The translations under genes were made by a program, and so were the position numbers. From Actinoplanes sp. DH11 (GTDB lineage Bacteria > Actinomycetota > Actinomycetes > Mycobacteriales > Micromonosporaceae), in the NCBI RefSeq assembly GCF_020873875.1, contig NZ_JAHWGU010000037.1, forward strand, positions 1 through 64,000: 64,000 nucleotides of DNA, given 5' to 3'. Positions 12,154-20,421 of this stretch are shown in pieces. Under the pieces are notes generated by a model. That model saw nothing but the letters and a program-made list of their open reading frames with translations. It searched no databases and had not been told where the DNA came from. Position 1 is the first letter of the stretch. Each line of letters starts with the position of its first letter.

Positions 12154-13391
12154 GTGTTCTCCCCGGGGACGACCGTCTCGACCGGGTCGAGGATGCCGAA
12201 ATAGGCGCCGGCCGTGTGCACGTCCTTGTCGCCGCGACCGGACAGGTTGACCACGATGGTCGGGGTCCGGCCGAGTTCCTCGCGGAGCCGCGGCGCGATC
12301 TTCGCGACGCCGGCCAGGGCGTGCGAGCTCTCGATCGCCGGGATGATCCCCTCGGTGCGGCAGAGCAGCTGGAACGCCGCCATCGCCTCGGCGTCGGTGA
12401 CCGGCTCGTACGTCGCCCGGCCGCTGTCGTGCAGCCAGGCGTGCTCCGGCCCGACGCCCGGGTAGTCCAGGCCCGCCGAGATCGAGTGCGACTCGATGGT
12501 CTGGCCGTCCTCGTTCTGCAGCAGGTAGGTGCGGTTGCCGTGCAGCACGCCCACCGAACCACCGGTGATCGACGCCGCGTGCCGGCCGGTCTCCACGCCG
12601 TCGCCGCCGGCCTCGAAGCCGTACAGCCGGACCTTGGTGTCTGGCACGAACGCGTGGAAGATGCCGATCGCGTTGGAGCCGCCACCGACGCACGCGGCGA
12701 CCGCGTCCGGCAGCCGGCCGAGCTGCTCCAGGCACTGCGCCCGGGCCTCGACGCCGATGCCGCCGACGAAGTCGCGGACCAGCTCCGGGAACGGGTGCGG
12801 CCCGGCCGCCGTGCCCAGCAGGTAGTGCGTGGTGTCGACGGTGGTGACCCAGTCGCGCAGCGCCTCGTTGAGCGCGTCCTTGAGGGTCTGCGAACCGTTC
12901 GTCACCGGGATCACGGTGGCGCCGAGCATCCGCATCCGCGCCACGTTCAGCGCCTGCCGCTCGGTGTCCGTCGCGCCCATGTAGACCACGCACTCGAGGT
13001 CGAGCAGCGCGGCCGCGGTGGCGCTCGCGACGCCGTGCTGGCCGGCACCGGTCTCGGCGATCACCCGGCCCTTGCCCATCCGCTTCGCGAGCAGCGCCTG
13101 ACCGAGCACGTTGCGCACCTTGTGCGCGCCGGTGTGGTTCAGGTCCTCCCGCTTGAGCAGGATTTCCGCGCCCAGCTCGGCGGAGAGCCGTTTCGCCCGG
13201 TAGAGCAGCGACGGCACGCCGGCGTAGTTCAGCAGCAGGTCCTGGAATTCGGCCTGGAACTCCGGGTCGGCCTTCGCCGACCGGTACGCCGCGTCCAGCT
13301 CGTCCAGCGCCTTGATCAGCGCTTCCGGGACGAACCGGCCGCCGTACGGACCGAAGTGCCCGGCCAGGTCCGGCAGCGAGGGGGCGGTCAT
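12150..13391 (-). CDS. trpB: Tryptophan synthase beta subunit
   Basis: TrpB is the PLP enzyme that condenses indole with serine to tryptophan. The 413-residue protein carries the Schiff-base lysine K91 in HTGAHKVRN, the phosphate-binding loop GGGSNAIG, and the C-terminal LSGRGDKD. Length and domain order are standard. The start ATG at 13391 overlaps the trpC stop (ATGA), and the stop overlaps trpA (GTGA), so the three genes form a tightly coupled trpCBA unit. Confidence 0.97.
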   Translation of the reverse strand: MTAPSLPDLAGHFGPYGGRFVPEALIKALDELDAAYRSAKADPEFQAEFQDLLLNYAGVPSLLYRAKRLSAELGAEILLKREDLNHTGAHKVRNVLGQALLAKRMGKGRVIAETGAGQHGVASATAAALLDLECVVYMGATDTERQALNVARMRMLGATVIPVTNGSQTLKDALNEALRDWVTTVDTTHYLLGTAAGPHPFPELVRDFVGGIGVEARAQCLEQLGRLPDAVAACVGGGSNAIGIFHAFVPDTKVRLYGFEAGGDGVETGRHAASITGGSVGVLHGNRTYLLQNEDGQTIESHSISAGLDYPGVGPEHAWLHDSGRATYEPVTDAEAMAAFQLLCRTEGIIPAIESSHALAGVAKIAPRLREELGRTPTIVVNLSGRGDKDVHTAGAYFGILDPVETVVPGENT

Positions 13392-14257
13392 CGGACCGGC
13401 CGCGGCGTCGCCGGGTGGTTGCCCGCGTTGACCAGTTCGGCGACCGCGTCACGCGGCGACTTCTGGGTGACCAGGCCCTCGCCGACCAGGACCGCGTCGG
13501 CGCCCGCGGACGCGTACCGGATCAGGTCGTGCGGGCCGCGCACGCCGGACTCGGCGATCTTGACCACGTTGTTCGGCAGGCCGGGCGCGATGCGCTCGAA
13601 GACCGACCGGTCCACCTCGAGCGTGCGCAGGTCGCGGGCGTTGACCCCGATGACCTTCGCGTTCGCCTCCAGCGCCCGGTCCGCCTCCTCCTCGTTGTGC
13701 ACCTCGACGAGGGCGGTCATGCCCAGCGACTCGATGCGCTCCAGGAGGCCGACGAGCACGTTCTGCTCGAGGGCGGCGACGATCAGGAGCACCAGGTCGG
13801 CGCCGTGCGCCCGGGCCTCGTGCACCTGGTAGCTGGAGACCACGAAGTCCTTGCGCAGGACCGGGATCTTCACCGACCTGCGCACCGCGACGAGGTCGTC
13901 CAGCGAGCCGCCGAACCACCGGCCCTCGGTGAGCACGCTGATGCAGCGTGCGCCGCCGGCCGCGTACTCCCCGGCCAGCTCGGCCGGGTCCGGGATGTCG
14001 GCCAGCGCGCCCTTGGACGGCGACGACCGCTTGACCTCGGCGATCACCGCCACACCGGGCTTGCGCAGGGCCGCGTACGCGTCGATCGCCGGTGGCGCCG
14101 CCGCCGCGAGTTCACGCACCTTCTCCAGCGGCGTGCGCTCCTGGCGTGCCGCTACGTCCTCACGCACACCGGCGAGGATTTCCTCGAGAACGTTCTGCGG
14201 AGCCGCTCCGCGCTGCGCGGGGCCGCCACTGCCCGCTTCCGCCTGATCGGATGTCAC
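13388..14257 (-). CDS. trpC: Indole-3-glycerol phosphate synthase
   Basis: TrpC closes the indole ring, converting CdRP to indole-3-glycerol phosphate. The 289-residue product has the family core VIAEVKRSSPSKG, LRKDFVV, LLIVAALE and IAESGVRGP of the TIM barrel. The GTG at 14257-14255 is chosen because a gaggggag Shine-Dalgarno lies about 9 bases upstream; the N-terminal 25 residues are a variable Ala/Gly-rich extension. In-frame sequence runs further upstream but has no family similarity. Because a plus-strand gene separates trpC from the trpE unit, trpCBA needs its own promoter in 14258-14577. Confidence 0.95.
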   Translation of the reverse strand: MTSDQAEAGSGGPAQRGAAPQNVLEEILAGVREDVAARQERTPLEKVRELAAAAPPAIDAYAALRKPGVAVIAEVKRSSPSKGALADIPDPAELAGEYAAGGARCISVLTEGRWFGGSLDDLVAVRRSVKIPVLRKDFVVSSYQVHEARAHGADLVLLIVAALEQNVLVGLLERIESLGMTALVEVHNEEEADRALEANAKVIGVNARDLRTLEVDRSVFERIAPGLPNNVVKIAESGVRGPHDLIRYASAGADAVLVGEGLVTQKSPRDAVAELVNAGNHPATPRPVR

Positions 14258-14577
14258 GTAATGACTCCCCTCTCCGGGTGTCTTCGGCCCGATGCTAGGA
14301 GGTAGCGGCCGTCCCCGGGCTCCCGGGGTATGGCGCGCCTCACGGATTGGTCTGGGGCATAATGCCAGGCTGCCCGGGGCGAGTGTCACGTCGCTCACAT
14401 CGACCGGCCGCCCTCCGGGCCGCTGTGCTGGGGCCCTTCCCCCGAACGGTCGATACCACGGCGCGTTGACCCTCTCGTCACGGTGCGGAAATAGGACTCC
14501 CCCATCATGACTGTCGGGCAGACTTGTCCCGGCACTCACCTGCCGCCAGCCGGACGATGAATTGCGGAGTCGACCTC
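14258..14577. other. Divergent promoter region of trpC
   Basis: About 320 bases that must hold the trpCBA promoter (minus) and the promoter of the small plus-strand gene. On the plus strand TTGACC at 14466-14471 could be a -35, with a weak aaatag 17 bases on. I see no run of Trp codons, no attenuator stem and no T-box features, so how trp is regulated here is not evident. Confidence 0.3.
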
Positions 14578-14847
14578 ATGGCCACTGCCTCTCCCACCCA
14601 GCCGATCGGTTTCGTCACCGTCTCCCGGGCCCTCGTCGCGCTCGCCGCCGACGTGGTCACCGAGGTGCAGCGCGCCGTCGTCGGCCCGGCCAACGTGCCG
14701 ACCGCCCGGGACAACGCCTGGGCGGCGATCCAGGCCGACCGGGCCCGCGCACAGGCCCGGGCCGAAACCAGCCGGGCCGTCGCCGCGATGGTCAAGGCGA
14801 GCCCGCGGCACCGCGCCCGGCCGAAGGCGCTGGCCGCCGCGCGCTGA
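14578..14847 (+). CDS. Small hypothetical protein
   Basis: An 89-residue protein of no family I recognise. It begins MATASPTQPIG, has a hydrophobic-amphipathic helix around residues 10-35 (VSRALVALAADVVTEV), then an Ala/Arg-rich helical tail ending in basic residues. It could be a small DNA- or membrane-associated helical protein. The ATG at 14578 is preferred over one at 14557 because gcggag lies about 9 bases upstream. It is transcribed against the flanking trp genes and ends 23 bases from the trpM-like gene, convergently. Confidence 0.55.
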   Translation: MATASPTQPIGFVTVSRALVALAADVVTEVQRAVVGPANVPTARDNAWAAIQADRARAQARAETSRAVAAMVKASPRHRARPKALAAAR

Positions 14848-14870
14848 GGGAAATGCCCTGTACGGGTGAA

Positions 14871-15434
14871 TCAGCGGGCCGTCGGGTCGTCGCCCCGGTC
14901 CAGGGCGTCCCAGAGCGACCGGTTGTCGGCCGGTCCGGTCTCACCCGGTTCCCGCGTGCCGGTCGTCGCCGGTGGGGCGGACGGGACGGTGCTCCGCTCG
15001 TACCGTGCCGACATGGCCGACCAGAGATGGCCGTGCCGCGCGGCGAGCACGCCGCCCGCCGCCACCGCCGCGCCGCCCAGCACGCAGGCCACCGGCCAGA
15101 TGACCGCCGCGGCGCCGGCCTCGCCCGCGTCGAGCGTGACGCGCGCCAGCAACCCGCCCACGACGATGCCCGCGCCGATCAGCGTGAGCAGCACACCCAG
15201 CCCGCGCCGCACCCGGCCGCGGGTGGCGAGCAGCGCGCCGGTCCCGGCGAGGGCGACGAGCGCGAGACCGATCAGCCACGGCTGGGACTCGGCGCCGGTC
15301 TGCTCGGTGCGCAGGTCGGAGAGGCCGGTCCGCTGCTCCACCTGGATCGACCAGACCCGCGTCACGGCGTAGAGGGTGAGCCCGGCCCCGGCCAGGCAGG
15401 CCGCGATCGAGGTGAGGTGGGTGCGCCGGCTCAT
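14871..15434 (-). CDS. Trp biosynthesis-associated membrane protein (TIGR02234-like)
   Basis: A 187-residue integral membrane protein with four hydrophobic segments (about 8-26, 50-70, 79-99 and 112-130) and a hydrophilic, disordered C-terminus. Proteins of this size and topology sit directly after trpE in many actinobacteria and are known as the Trp-operon-associated transmembrane family (TrpM-like); their role is not established. The ATG at 15434 overlaps the trpE stop as ATGA, so it is translated with trpE. Assignment rests on topology and context more than on a motif. Confidence 0.75.
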   Translation of the reverse strand: MSRRTHLTSIAACLAGAGLTLYAVTRVWSIQVEQRTGLSDLRTEQTGAESQPWLIGLALVALAGTGALLATRGRVRRGLGVLLTLIGAGIVVGGLLARVTLDAGEAGAAAVIWPVACVLGGAAVAAGGVLAARHGHLWSAMSARYERSTVPSAPPATTGTREPGETGPADNRSLWDALDRGDDPTAR

Positions 15435-16945
15435 CGGGCGGCGCGCAGCGTCTCGGCGGCGGCGATCGCGGCGAGCACCGCGGCCGCCTTGTTGCGGGTT
15501 TCCTGCTCCTCGGCGGCGGGGTCGGAGTCGGCCACGATGCCCGCGCCCGCCCCGACGTAGGCGACACCGTCCTTGAGCAGCGCGGTCCGGATCGCGATCG
15601 CCATGTCCATGTCGCCGGCGAACCCGAAGTAGCCGACCGTGCCGCCGTAGAGGCCGCGCCGGGTCGGCTCCAACTCCTCGATGATCTCCATGGCCCGGAC
15701 CTTCGGCGCGCCGGAGAGGGTGCCCGCCGGGAACGTCGCGGCGAGCGCGTCGAACGCGGTCCGGTCGGCACGCAGCCGGCCGACCACCGTGGACACGATG
15801 TGCATGACGTGGCTGTAGCGCTCGATGCGCGCGAACTCCGGCACCTCGACGGTGCCCGGTTCGCACACCCGGCCCAGATCGTTGCGGCCCAGGTCGACGA
15901 GCATCACGTGCTCGGCGCGTTCCTTCGGGTCGGCGAGCAGTTCGGCGGCGAGCGCGGCGTCCTGCTCGGGCGTGGCGCCGCGCCAGCGGGTACCGGCGAT
16001 CGGGTGCAGCAGGGCCGTCCGGTTCGCGCTGACCTTCAGGTGGGCCTCCGGCGACGAGCCGACGATGTCGAAGTCGTCGAAGCGGAGCAGGTACATGTAT
16101 GGACTCGGGTTGGTGGCCCGCAGCACCCGGTAGACGTCGAGCGCGTTCGCGTCGGTCGGCCGCTCGAAGCGCTGCGCCACCACGATCTGGAAGCACTCAC
16201 CGGCCCGGATCGCCTCCTTGGCCGTCTCCACCGCCTTCTGGTACTCCCCCGGCAGGGTCCGGCTGACCGGCTCACCGGGCGGCCGGCGGTCCACCGTGGA
16301 GACCATCGGCGGGGTGGGCCGGGACAGTGCGGTGGTCATCGCGTCCAGCCGGCCGACCGCCTGGTGGTAGGCGGCCAGCCGGGCGGTGTCGTCGGCGTCG
16401 CCGGCGAGCACCGCGTTCGCCACCAGCAGCGCCGAGCCCTCGTGGTGGTCGAGGACCACGAGGTCGGTGGCGAGCATCATGCCGAGTTCCGGCAGGGGCA
16501 CGTCGTCGGCCGCGGTGGCCGGGATCCGCTCGAACCGGCGGACCAGGTCGTAGCTGAGGTAGCCGACCATGCCACCGGTGAGCGGCGGAAGGTCCGCCTT
16601 GGGTTGCGCGCCGCCGGTCAGCGCGGCCACCGTCTCCCGCAGGGCCACCACCGGATCACCACCCAGCGGTACGCCCTCCGGCGGCGTTCCCAGCCAGGCG
16701 GCCTGCCCGTCCTTCTCGACGAGCGTCGCGGCGCTGCGGACCCCGATGAAGGAGTAGCGCGACCAGGCGACGCCCTGCTCGGCCGATTCGAGCAGGAAGG
16801 TGCCCGGCCCACCGGCCAGTTTCGTGTAGACCCCGACCGGGGTCTCCCCGTCGGCGAGGAGTTTGCGGGTGACCGGCACCACCCGGTGCCGCCGCGACTC
16901 GGCGAGGAAACCGCTCTCGTCCGGAACCACCACTCCGCTGGTCAT
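15431..16945 (-). CDS. trpE: Anthranilate synthase component I
   Basis: TrpE converts chorismate to anthranilate, using ammonia supplied by a TrpG subunit not present in the window. The 504-residue protein has the chorismate-binding core: GECFQIVVAQRF, the PIAGTRWRG motif, LVDLGRNDLGRV, GTLSGAPKVRAMEIIEELEP and YVGAGAGIVADSDP. The N-terminal domain contains LLESAE near residue 51, the element that in TrpE binds tryptophan for feedback inhibition. The ATG at 16945 shares its A with the hisI stop (TGATG), coupling the two genes. Confidence 0.96.
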   Translation of the reverse strand: MTSGVVVPDESGFLAESRRHRVVPVTRKLLADGETPVGVYTKLAGGPGTFLLESAEQGVAWSRYSFIGVRSAATLVEKDGQAAWLGTPPEGVPLGGDPVVALRETVAALTGGAQPKADLPPLTGGMVGYLSYDLVRRFERIPATAADDVPLPELGMMLATDLVVLDHHEGSALLVANAVLAGDADDTARLAAYHQAVGRLDAMTTALSRPTPPMVSTVDRRPPGEPVSRTLPGEYQKAVETAKEAIRAGECFQIVVAQRFERPTDANALDVYRVLRATNPSPYMYLLRFDDFDIVGSSPEAHLKVSANRTALLHPIAGTRWRGATPEQDAALAAELLADPKERAEHVMLVDLGRNDLGRVCEPGTVEVPEFARIERYSHVMHIVSTVVGRLRADRTAFDALAATFPAGTLSGAPKVRAMEIIEELEPTRRGLYGGTVGYFGFAGDMDMAIAIRTALLKDGVAYVGAGAGIVADSDPAAEEQETRNKAAAVLAAIAAAETLRAAR

Positions 16946-17307
16946 CAGCCCTCCACGGCGAGGTCGTCGGTGAAGCAGGTGTGCGTGCCGGTGTGGCAGG
17001 CCGCGCCGGTCTGCACCACGGTCAGCAGCAGCGCGTCGCCGTCGCAGTCCAGCGACACGCTCTTGACCTGCTGGTGATGGCCGGAGGTGGCGCCCTTCAC
17101 CCAGTACTCCCCGCGGCTGCGGGACCAGTAGGTGGCGCGGCCGGTGGCCAGGGTGCGGCGCAGCGCCTCGTCGTCCATCCAGGCGAGCATCAGGACGTCG
17201 CCGGTGCCGTGCTCCTGCACGATGGCGGCGACCAGTCCGTCGGGGTTGCGCTTGAGCCGGGCGGCGATCGCCGGGTCGAGAGACGTCTCTGCTTCGGGTA
17301 CGGGCAC
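16945..17307 (-). CDS. hisI: Phosphoribosyl-AMP cyclohydrolase
   Basis: HisI opens the adenine ring of phosphoribosyl-AMP in histidine biosynthesis. The 120-residue protein has the complete metal-binding set: DCDGDALLL (Mg site) and the zinc-type cysteines in CHTGTHTCF near the C-terminus. There is no HisE domain. A GTG at 17307-17305 is used, with GGGGGAG about 11 bases upstream; no family similarity is seen further upstream. It is the first gene of the hisI-trpE-trpM-like unit and is about 16.5 kb from hisF. Confidence 0.93.
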   Translation of the reverse strand: MPVPEAETSLDPAIAARLKRNPDGLVAAIVQEHGTGDVLMLAWMDDEALRRTLATGRATYWSRSRGEYWVKGATSGHHQQVKSVSLDCDGDALLLTVVQTGAACHTGTHTCFTDDLAVEG

Positions 17308-17522
17308 GGACTGGATTCTCCCCCATCGCCCGCGCGACCGGTAACGACCCGCGGGGGGCCCACGATCCGGTAACCAGGGGTGTGCTGGGCCTTGCGGAGC
17401 GGTACCGTCGCCGGAGCGCGGTACGTGCCCAGATGCCCGGCGCCCACCGTCCTGGTCGTGTCCGCACCATTTCGCCACGGCCCCGGTGGGCGCGCATTCG
17501 CAACGGGAGTGGTGAATCCGAG

Positions 17523-19391
17523 ATGGAGCCGACGTCCAGCCCCGACAACACCCGGCCGGCACCCGGCCTCGCGCGGTTCTGGCAGGTGCGCCCGGAGACG
17601 GGGAGCCCGGCGGCGTACCCGTCCGCCGGCGGGGACGAGATCACCTCCCGCCGCCCGGCCGATCCGCCCGCGACGCCGGCCGACCTGCTGACCGGCTTCG
17701 GGGTCCGGCCCGCGGCCCCCCGGCCGGCGGCACCCGCCGCCGGACCCCGGCCGCCGGCACCCGCCGCCGATCCGTTCGGCCTGACCCGGGCGGGCCGGCG
17801 ATCCGGCTCATCGGGCCCGCGCCAGCCCGCCGCCGGCCGCCCGGCCGTCGCCCCACCCGCCGGTGACCGGCACGGCGATCCTGATCACTCAGGCCTGACG
17901 GACGATCGGTCCGGGCCGGTCCAGGACGTAAAGTCCTCGGAGCCGGAGGCCGGTGACACGTCCCCGAGCAGGGACGGCACCTTCGGCGGATTTCGCCTCG
18001 GCGGCACCGGACGCTTCCTGTTCGGCGGTCGCGGCGGTGCCGAACAGCACCGCCCGGAGACCCCGGGCGAGCCGGCGCCGCAGCCGGAACCCGTTCCGGA
18101 ACCGGAGGCCGCTCCGGTTGCGGATGTCGCCGAACCCGGCGACTCTCTAGTCGCCGAAGAAGCAGGAGACCCGGTCGACGACGAGTCGGCCGGCGCGACA
18201 CCGGCGGACGATCCCGCGGCGGAGACGCCGGCGGACGCCGACCAGGACGCCGCCGACGGGGCGGGGCCCAGCGACGAGAACGGACGTGAGGACATGAACG
18301 GACGGGCAGGGGCGCCCGGTTACGCCCAGACCGGCGAGGCGTCGGGCCCGGACGGCACGACCGTTCCGGCGGCGGGCGACACCGCCGAGGAGGCGCCGGC
18401 CGACTCCCCGCGCGCCGCCGCGGGCTGGGCCGCCGTGCCGAGTGCGACGCACCCGGTCATCCCGACCTCCGGCAGCCCGGCTGCCGGTCCGATCTCCGGC
18501 GTGCCGGTCTCGCCCGGGTTCGGACCCGGCGCCTACCCGCCGGTGGCGGGCTTCACGCCGGACCACCCACCGCTCGAGCCGGTCTCCGGCGCGCCGCTCA
18601 CCGAGGCGCAGGAGCCGCAGCAGGCACAACAGCAGGCACCGCAGGCGCCGGAGCAGCAGCCCGCCGACGCGAGCCCGACCTCGGGCGCGCCGGTGTCCAG
18701 CGCGACGGCCGCCGCGATCCAGTTCCCGACGGTGCAGATCCCGGCCACGCGTACCCCGCCGGACCTGGCCGTCGACCGGCCCGCCGAGAACAGCGCCCCG
18801 GCCACCGCCGACGGCGGGTTCGGGTTCGGCGCGAGCGGTTACAGCCTGGGCCGTGCCGGTGAGGCGTTCGGCGTGGCGTCGGTGACCCCGGCCGGACCGG
18901 CCGCCGGTTCGGTGACACCGCCGCCGGCCGAGTTCCCGGCCTTCGCGTTCCCGGAGTCCGGCGTGACCGGTCTGGCCGTGGGCGGCACGCGCCGCGGCGG
19001 GCACGACGAGGAGCCGGGCGGGGCGCGACGCTCGGCCAGCCTGGAGGACGTGGAGCCGATCCGCCGGGCCACCGGCCGCCGGCCCGCCGCGGACGAGCTC
19101 GCGGTCGCCGGTGCGGCCGAGGCCGGCCGCACCGTCTGGGACGAGGACGCGGCCCGGCACTTCCGGGCGGCGTGGCACGAGGTGAAGGCGGAGTTCGTCG
19201 ACGACCCGGTCACCGCGCTCACCCGCGCGCACGACCTGCTCACCGACGCGGTGAACGAGCTGACCGAGGTGCTGCTGGCGGAGCGGGACGACCTGGACCC
19301 GCTGCGCGGCACGGACACGCCGGACACTGAGAGCATGCGGATGGCGATGCGCGGTTACCGGGAGTTCCTGGACCGGATCCTGTCGCTGTAA
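17523..19391 (+). CDS. Ala/Pro-rich disordered protein with C-terminal FVDDP-type domain
   Basis: A 622-residue protein dominated by low-complexity Ala, Pro, Gly, Glu and Asp sequence over residues 1-500, with acidic stretches and a Gln-rich run (about 365-385). No signal peptide or membrane segment is visible. The last 90 residues form the only compact part: WHEVKAEFVDDPVTALTRAH with a following heptad-like helix. I recognise this FVDDP...A...AD pattern as a helical domain found in many actinobacterial proteins, without a firm function. The ATG at 17523 is chosen, gggag lying about 14 bases upstream; the frame is open from 17382, so the start is uncertain. Confidence 0.65.
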   Translation: MEPTSSPDNTRPAPGLARFWQVRPETGSPAAYPSAGGDEITSRRPADPPATPADLLTGFGVRPAAPRPAAPAAGPRPPAPAADPFGLTRAGRRSGSSGPRQPAAGRPAVAPPAGDRHGDPDHSGLTDDRSGPVQDVKSSEPEAGDTSPSRDGTFGGFRLGGTGRFLFGGRGGAEQHRPETPGEPAPQPEPVPEPEAAPVADVAEPGDSLVAEEAGDPVDDESAGATPADDPAAETPADADQDAADGAGPSDENGREDMNGRAGAPGYAQTGEASGPDGTTVPAAGDTAEEAPADSPRAAAGWAAVPSATHPVIPTSGSPAAGPISGVPVSPGFGPGAYPPVAGFTPDHPPLEPVSGAPLTEAQEPQQAQQQAPQAPEQQPADASPTSGAPVSSATAAAIQFPTVQIPATRTPPDLAVDRPAENSAPATADGGFGFGASGYSLGRAGEAFGVASVTPAGPAAGSVTPPPAEFPAFAFPESGVTGLAVGGTRRGGHDEEPGGARRSASLEDVEPIRRATGRRPAADELAVAGAAEAGRTVWDEDAARHFRAAWHEVKAEFVDDPVTALTRAHDLLTDAVNELTEVLLAERDDLDPLRGTDTPDTESMRMAMRGYREFLDRILSL

Positions 19392-19424
19392 GAAGCGCGG
19401 GGTCGGGGTGAGGAAGGTGTGACA

Positions 19425-19465
19425 ACGACGACGGGCGGCACCCCAGGGGTGTCGCCCGTCGTCGT
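19425..19465. terminator. Hairpin 1 of a triple terminator
   Basis: Two 20-base arms, acgacgacgggcgg plus cacccc and its complement, pair with one G-T wobble and almost no loop. It begins 34 bases after the stop of the disordered-protein gene. Confidence 0.75.
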
Positions 19466-19477
19466 CCGTGGTGTGGT

Positions 19478-19513
19478 GTGCTCTGCCGGCCGCGGCACCG
19501 GCCGGCAGAGCAC
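19478..19513. terminator. Hairpin 2 of a triple terminator
   Basis: gtgctctgccggccg pairs with cggccggcagagcac (15 bp, 6-base loop). It lies 12 bases after hairpin 1 in the convergent gap. Confidence 0.75.
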
Positions 19514-19517
19514 GAAG

Positions 19518-19565
19518 GTGGGATCCCGCAGCCCGACGGCGGCAGAAGGGGGCTGCGGGATCCCA
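19518..19565. terminator. Hairpin 3 of a triple terminator
   Basis: gtgggatcccgcagcc (19518-19533) pairs perfectly with ggctgcgggatcccac (19550-19565). It ends 24 bases from the stop of the convergent DUF2470 gene, so this hairpin probably serves the minus strand. Confidence 0.75.
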
Positions 19566-19589
19566 CCCGCTCAGGGGAGCACCGGGTGC

Positions 19590-20351
19590 TCAGGCGGCCG
19601 GGTGGCCCGCCGCGCCGGCGTCCGCGGTGGTGCAGCGCCGGCAGAGGATCGGGTGCAGCAGGTGGGCCAGGTCGTGCCGGTCGGTGACCGGGCGCGGGAA
19701 GGCCAGCCGGGCGCTGCGGTTCTTGCCCATCCGGACGAGGAAGCCGTACCTGTCCATCCGCACCACCCGGGGCTCGTCGCCGGGCCGGGCGGCCGGGCCG
19801 AGCTGCCGTTTCACGTAGTCGCTCATCTCGTCGACGTGGTGGTCGGCCAGGTCGGCGATCAGGTCGAACTCGACGGCGCGCAGCGGGTCCGGGGTGGCCT
19901 CGGCGTAGTCGTCGGGGTCGATCTCGACGAGATTCTCGTTACGTTCGAAGCGGACCTCGGCCACGTCCATCCGGTGGAGCGCCTGGCTCCCGCCGATGTC
20001 GAGCAGGTCGCCGCAGGCGTCGGTGTCGGCGTAGTCGAGGGCCGCGGCGCGGGCATCGTCGCCGGTCAGCCGGGATGCCCAGCCGGACACCCAGACCCGG
20101 CCCAGCGACGGCGAGCCGGCCATCGGCGGCACGTCGCGGATGTCGAGGACCAGGGCGGTGTCGTCGTTGCCGTCCTGTGGCCGTAGCGCGGCGGCGAGGG
20201 TACCCTCGCTGGGCGCCAGCAGTAGTACGCGTCCCTGAGCATCGGTGACGTGCCGGACCGGAAGGGGTCCGGGACGGCATGCGATGTGGGCGACGGCGGG
20301 CAGGTGACCGGCGGCGAGCGTACGCGCGATCTCGGCGGGACTGGGTTGCAT
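19590..20351 (-). CDS. DUF2470 / split-barrel haem-associated protein
   Basis: A 253-residue cytoplasmic protein. The N-terminal two-thirds resembles the PNPOx-like split barrel (VWVSGWASRLTGDD region), and the C-terminal part reads DLADHHVDEMSDYVK ... MDRYGFLVRM ... LAFPRPVTDRHDLAHLL, matching DUF2470. Related proteins are linked to haem or iron use; no catalytic residue can be assigned. The ATG at 20351 has GGAGG eight bases upstream. The gene starts just beside two iron-box-like sequences (20369-20407), suggesting iron-dependent control. It converges on the gene at 17523-19391 across three hairpins. Confidence 0.8.
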   Translation of the reverse strand: MQPSPAEIARTLAAGHLPAVAHIACRPGPLPVRHVTDAQGRVLLLAPSEGTLAAALRPQDGNDDTALVLDIRDVPPMAGSPSLGRVWVSGWASRLTGDDARAAALDYADTDACGDLLDIGGSQALHRMDVAEVRFERNENLVEIDPDDYAEATPDPLRAVEFDLIADLADHHVDEMSDYVKRQLGPAARPGDEPRVVRMDRYGFLVRMGKNRSARLAFPRPVTDRHDLAHLLHPILCRRCTTADAGAAGHPAA

Positions 20352-20368
20352 GACGAGCACCTCCGGGC

Positions 20369-20407
20369 ACCGGTTAGGCTTACCTAAGTTAGGCAAGGCT
20401 TACCGTA
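20369..20407. promoter_or_regulatory. Paired iron-box (IdeR/DtxR-type) sequences
   Basis: Two adjacent 19-mers match the DtxR/IdeR consensus TTAGGTTAGGCTAACCTAA at 15/19 (20369-20387) and 14/19 (20389-20407). Within them TTAGG-cttA-CCTAA is a clean inverted repeat. They lie between the divergent DUF2470 gene and rpsD, 18 bases from the former and 15 from the latter. The match counts are my own from the printed consensus; binding is inference. Confidence 0.65.
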
Positions 20408-20421
20408 ACAGGAGATCTCTG

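Noticed and set aside
11356..13452. A single frame that reads through trpB into trpA
   Set aside because: Only the last 265 codons are TrpA; upstream it is the wrong frame for TrpB. The GTGA overlap shows two separate genes.
20350..20421. An earlier ATG start for rpsD
   Set aside because: It would put the iron-box sequences in coding DNA and add residues absent from S4; the TTG at 20422 has AGGAG and the family N-terminus.
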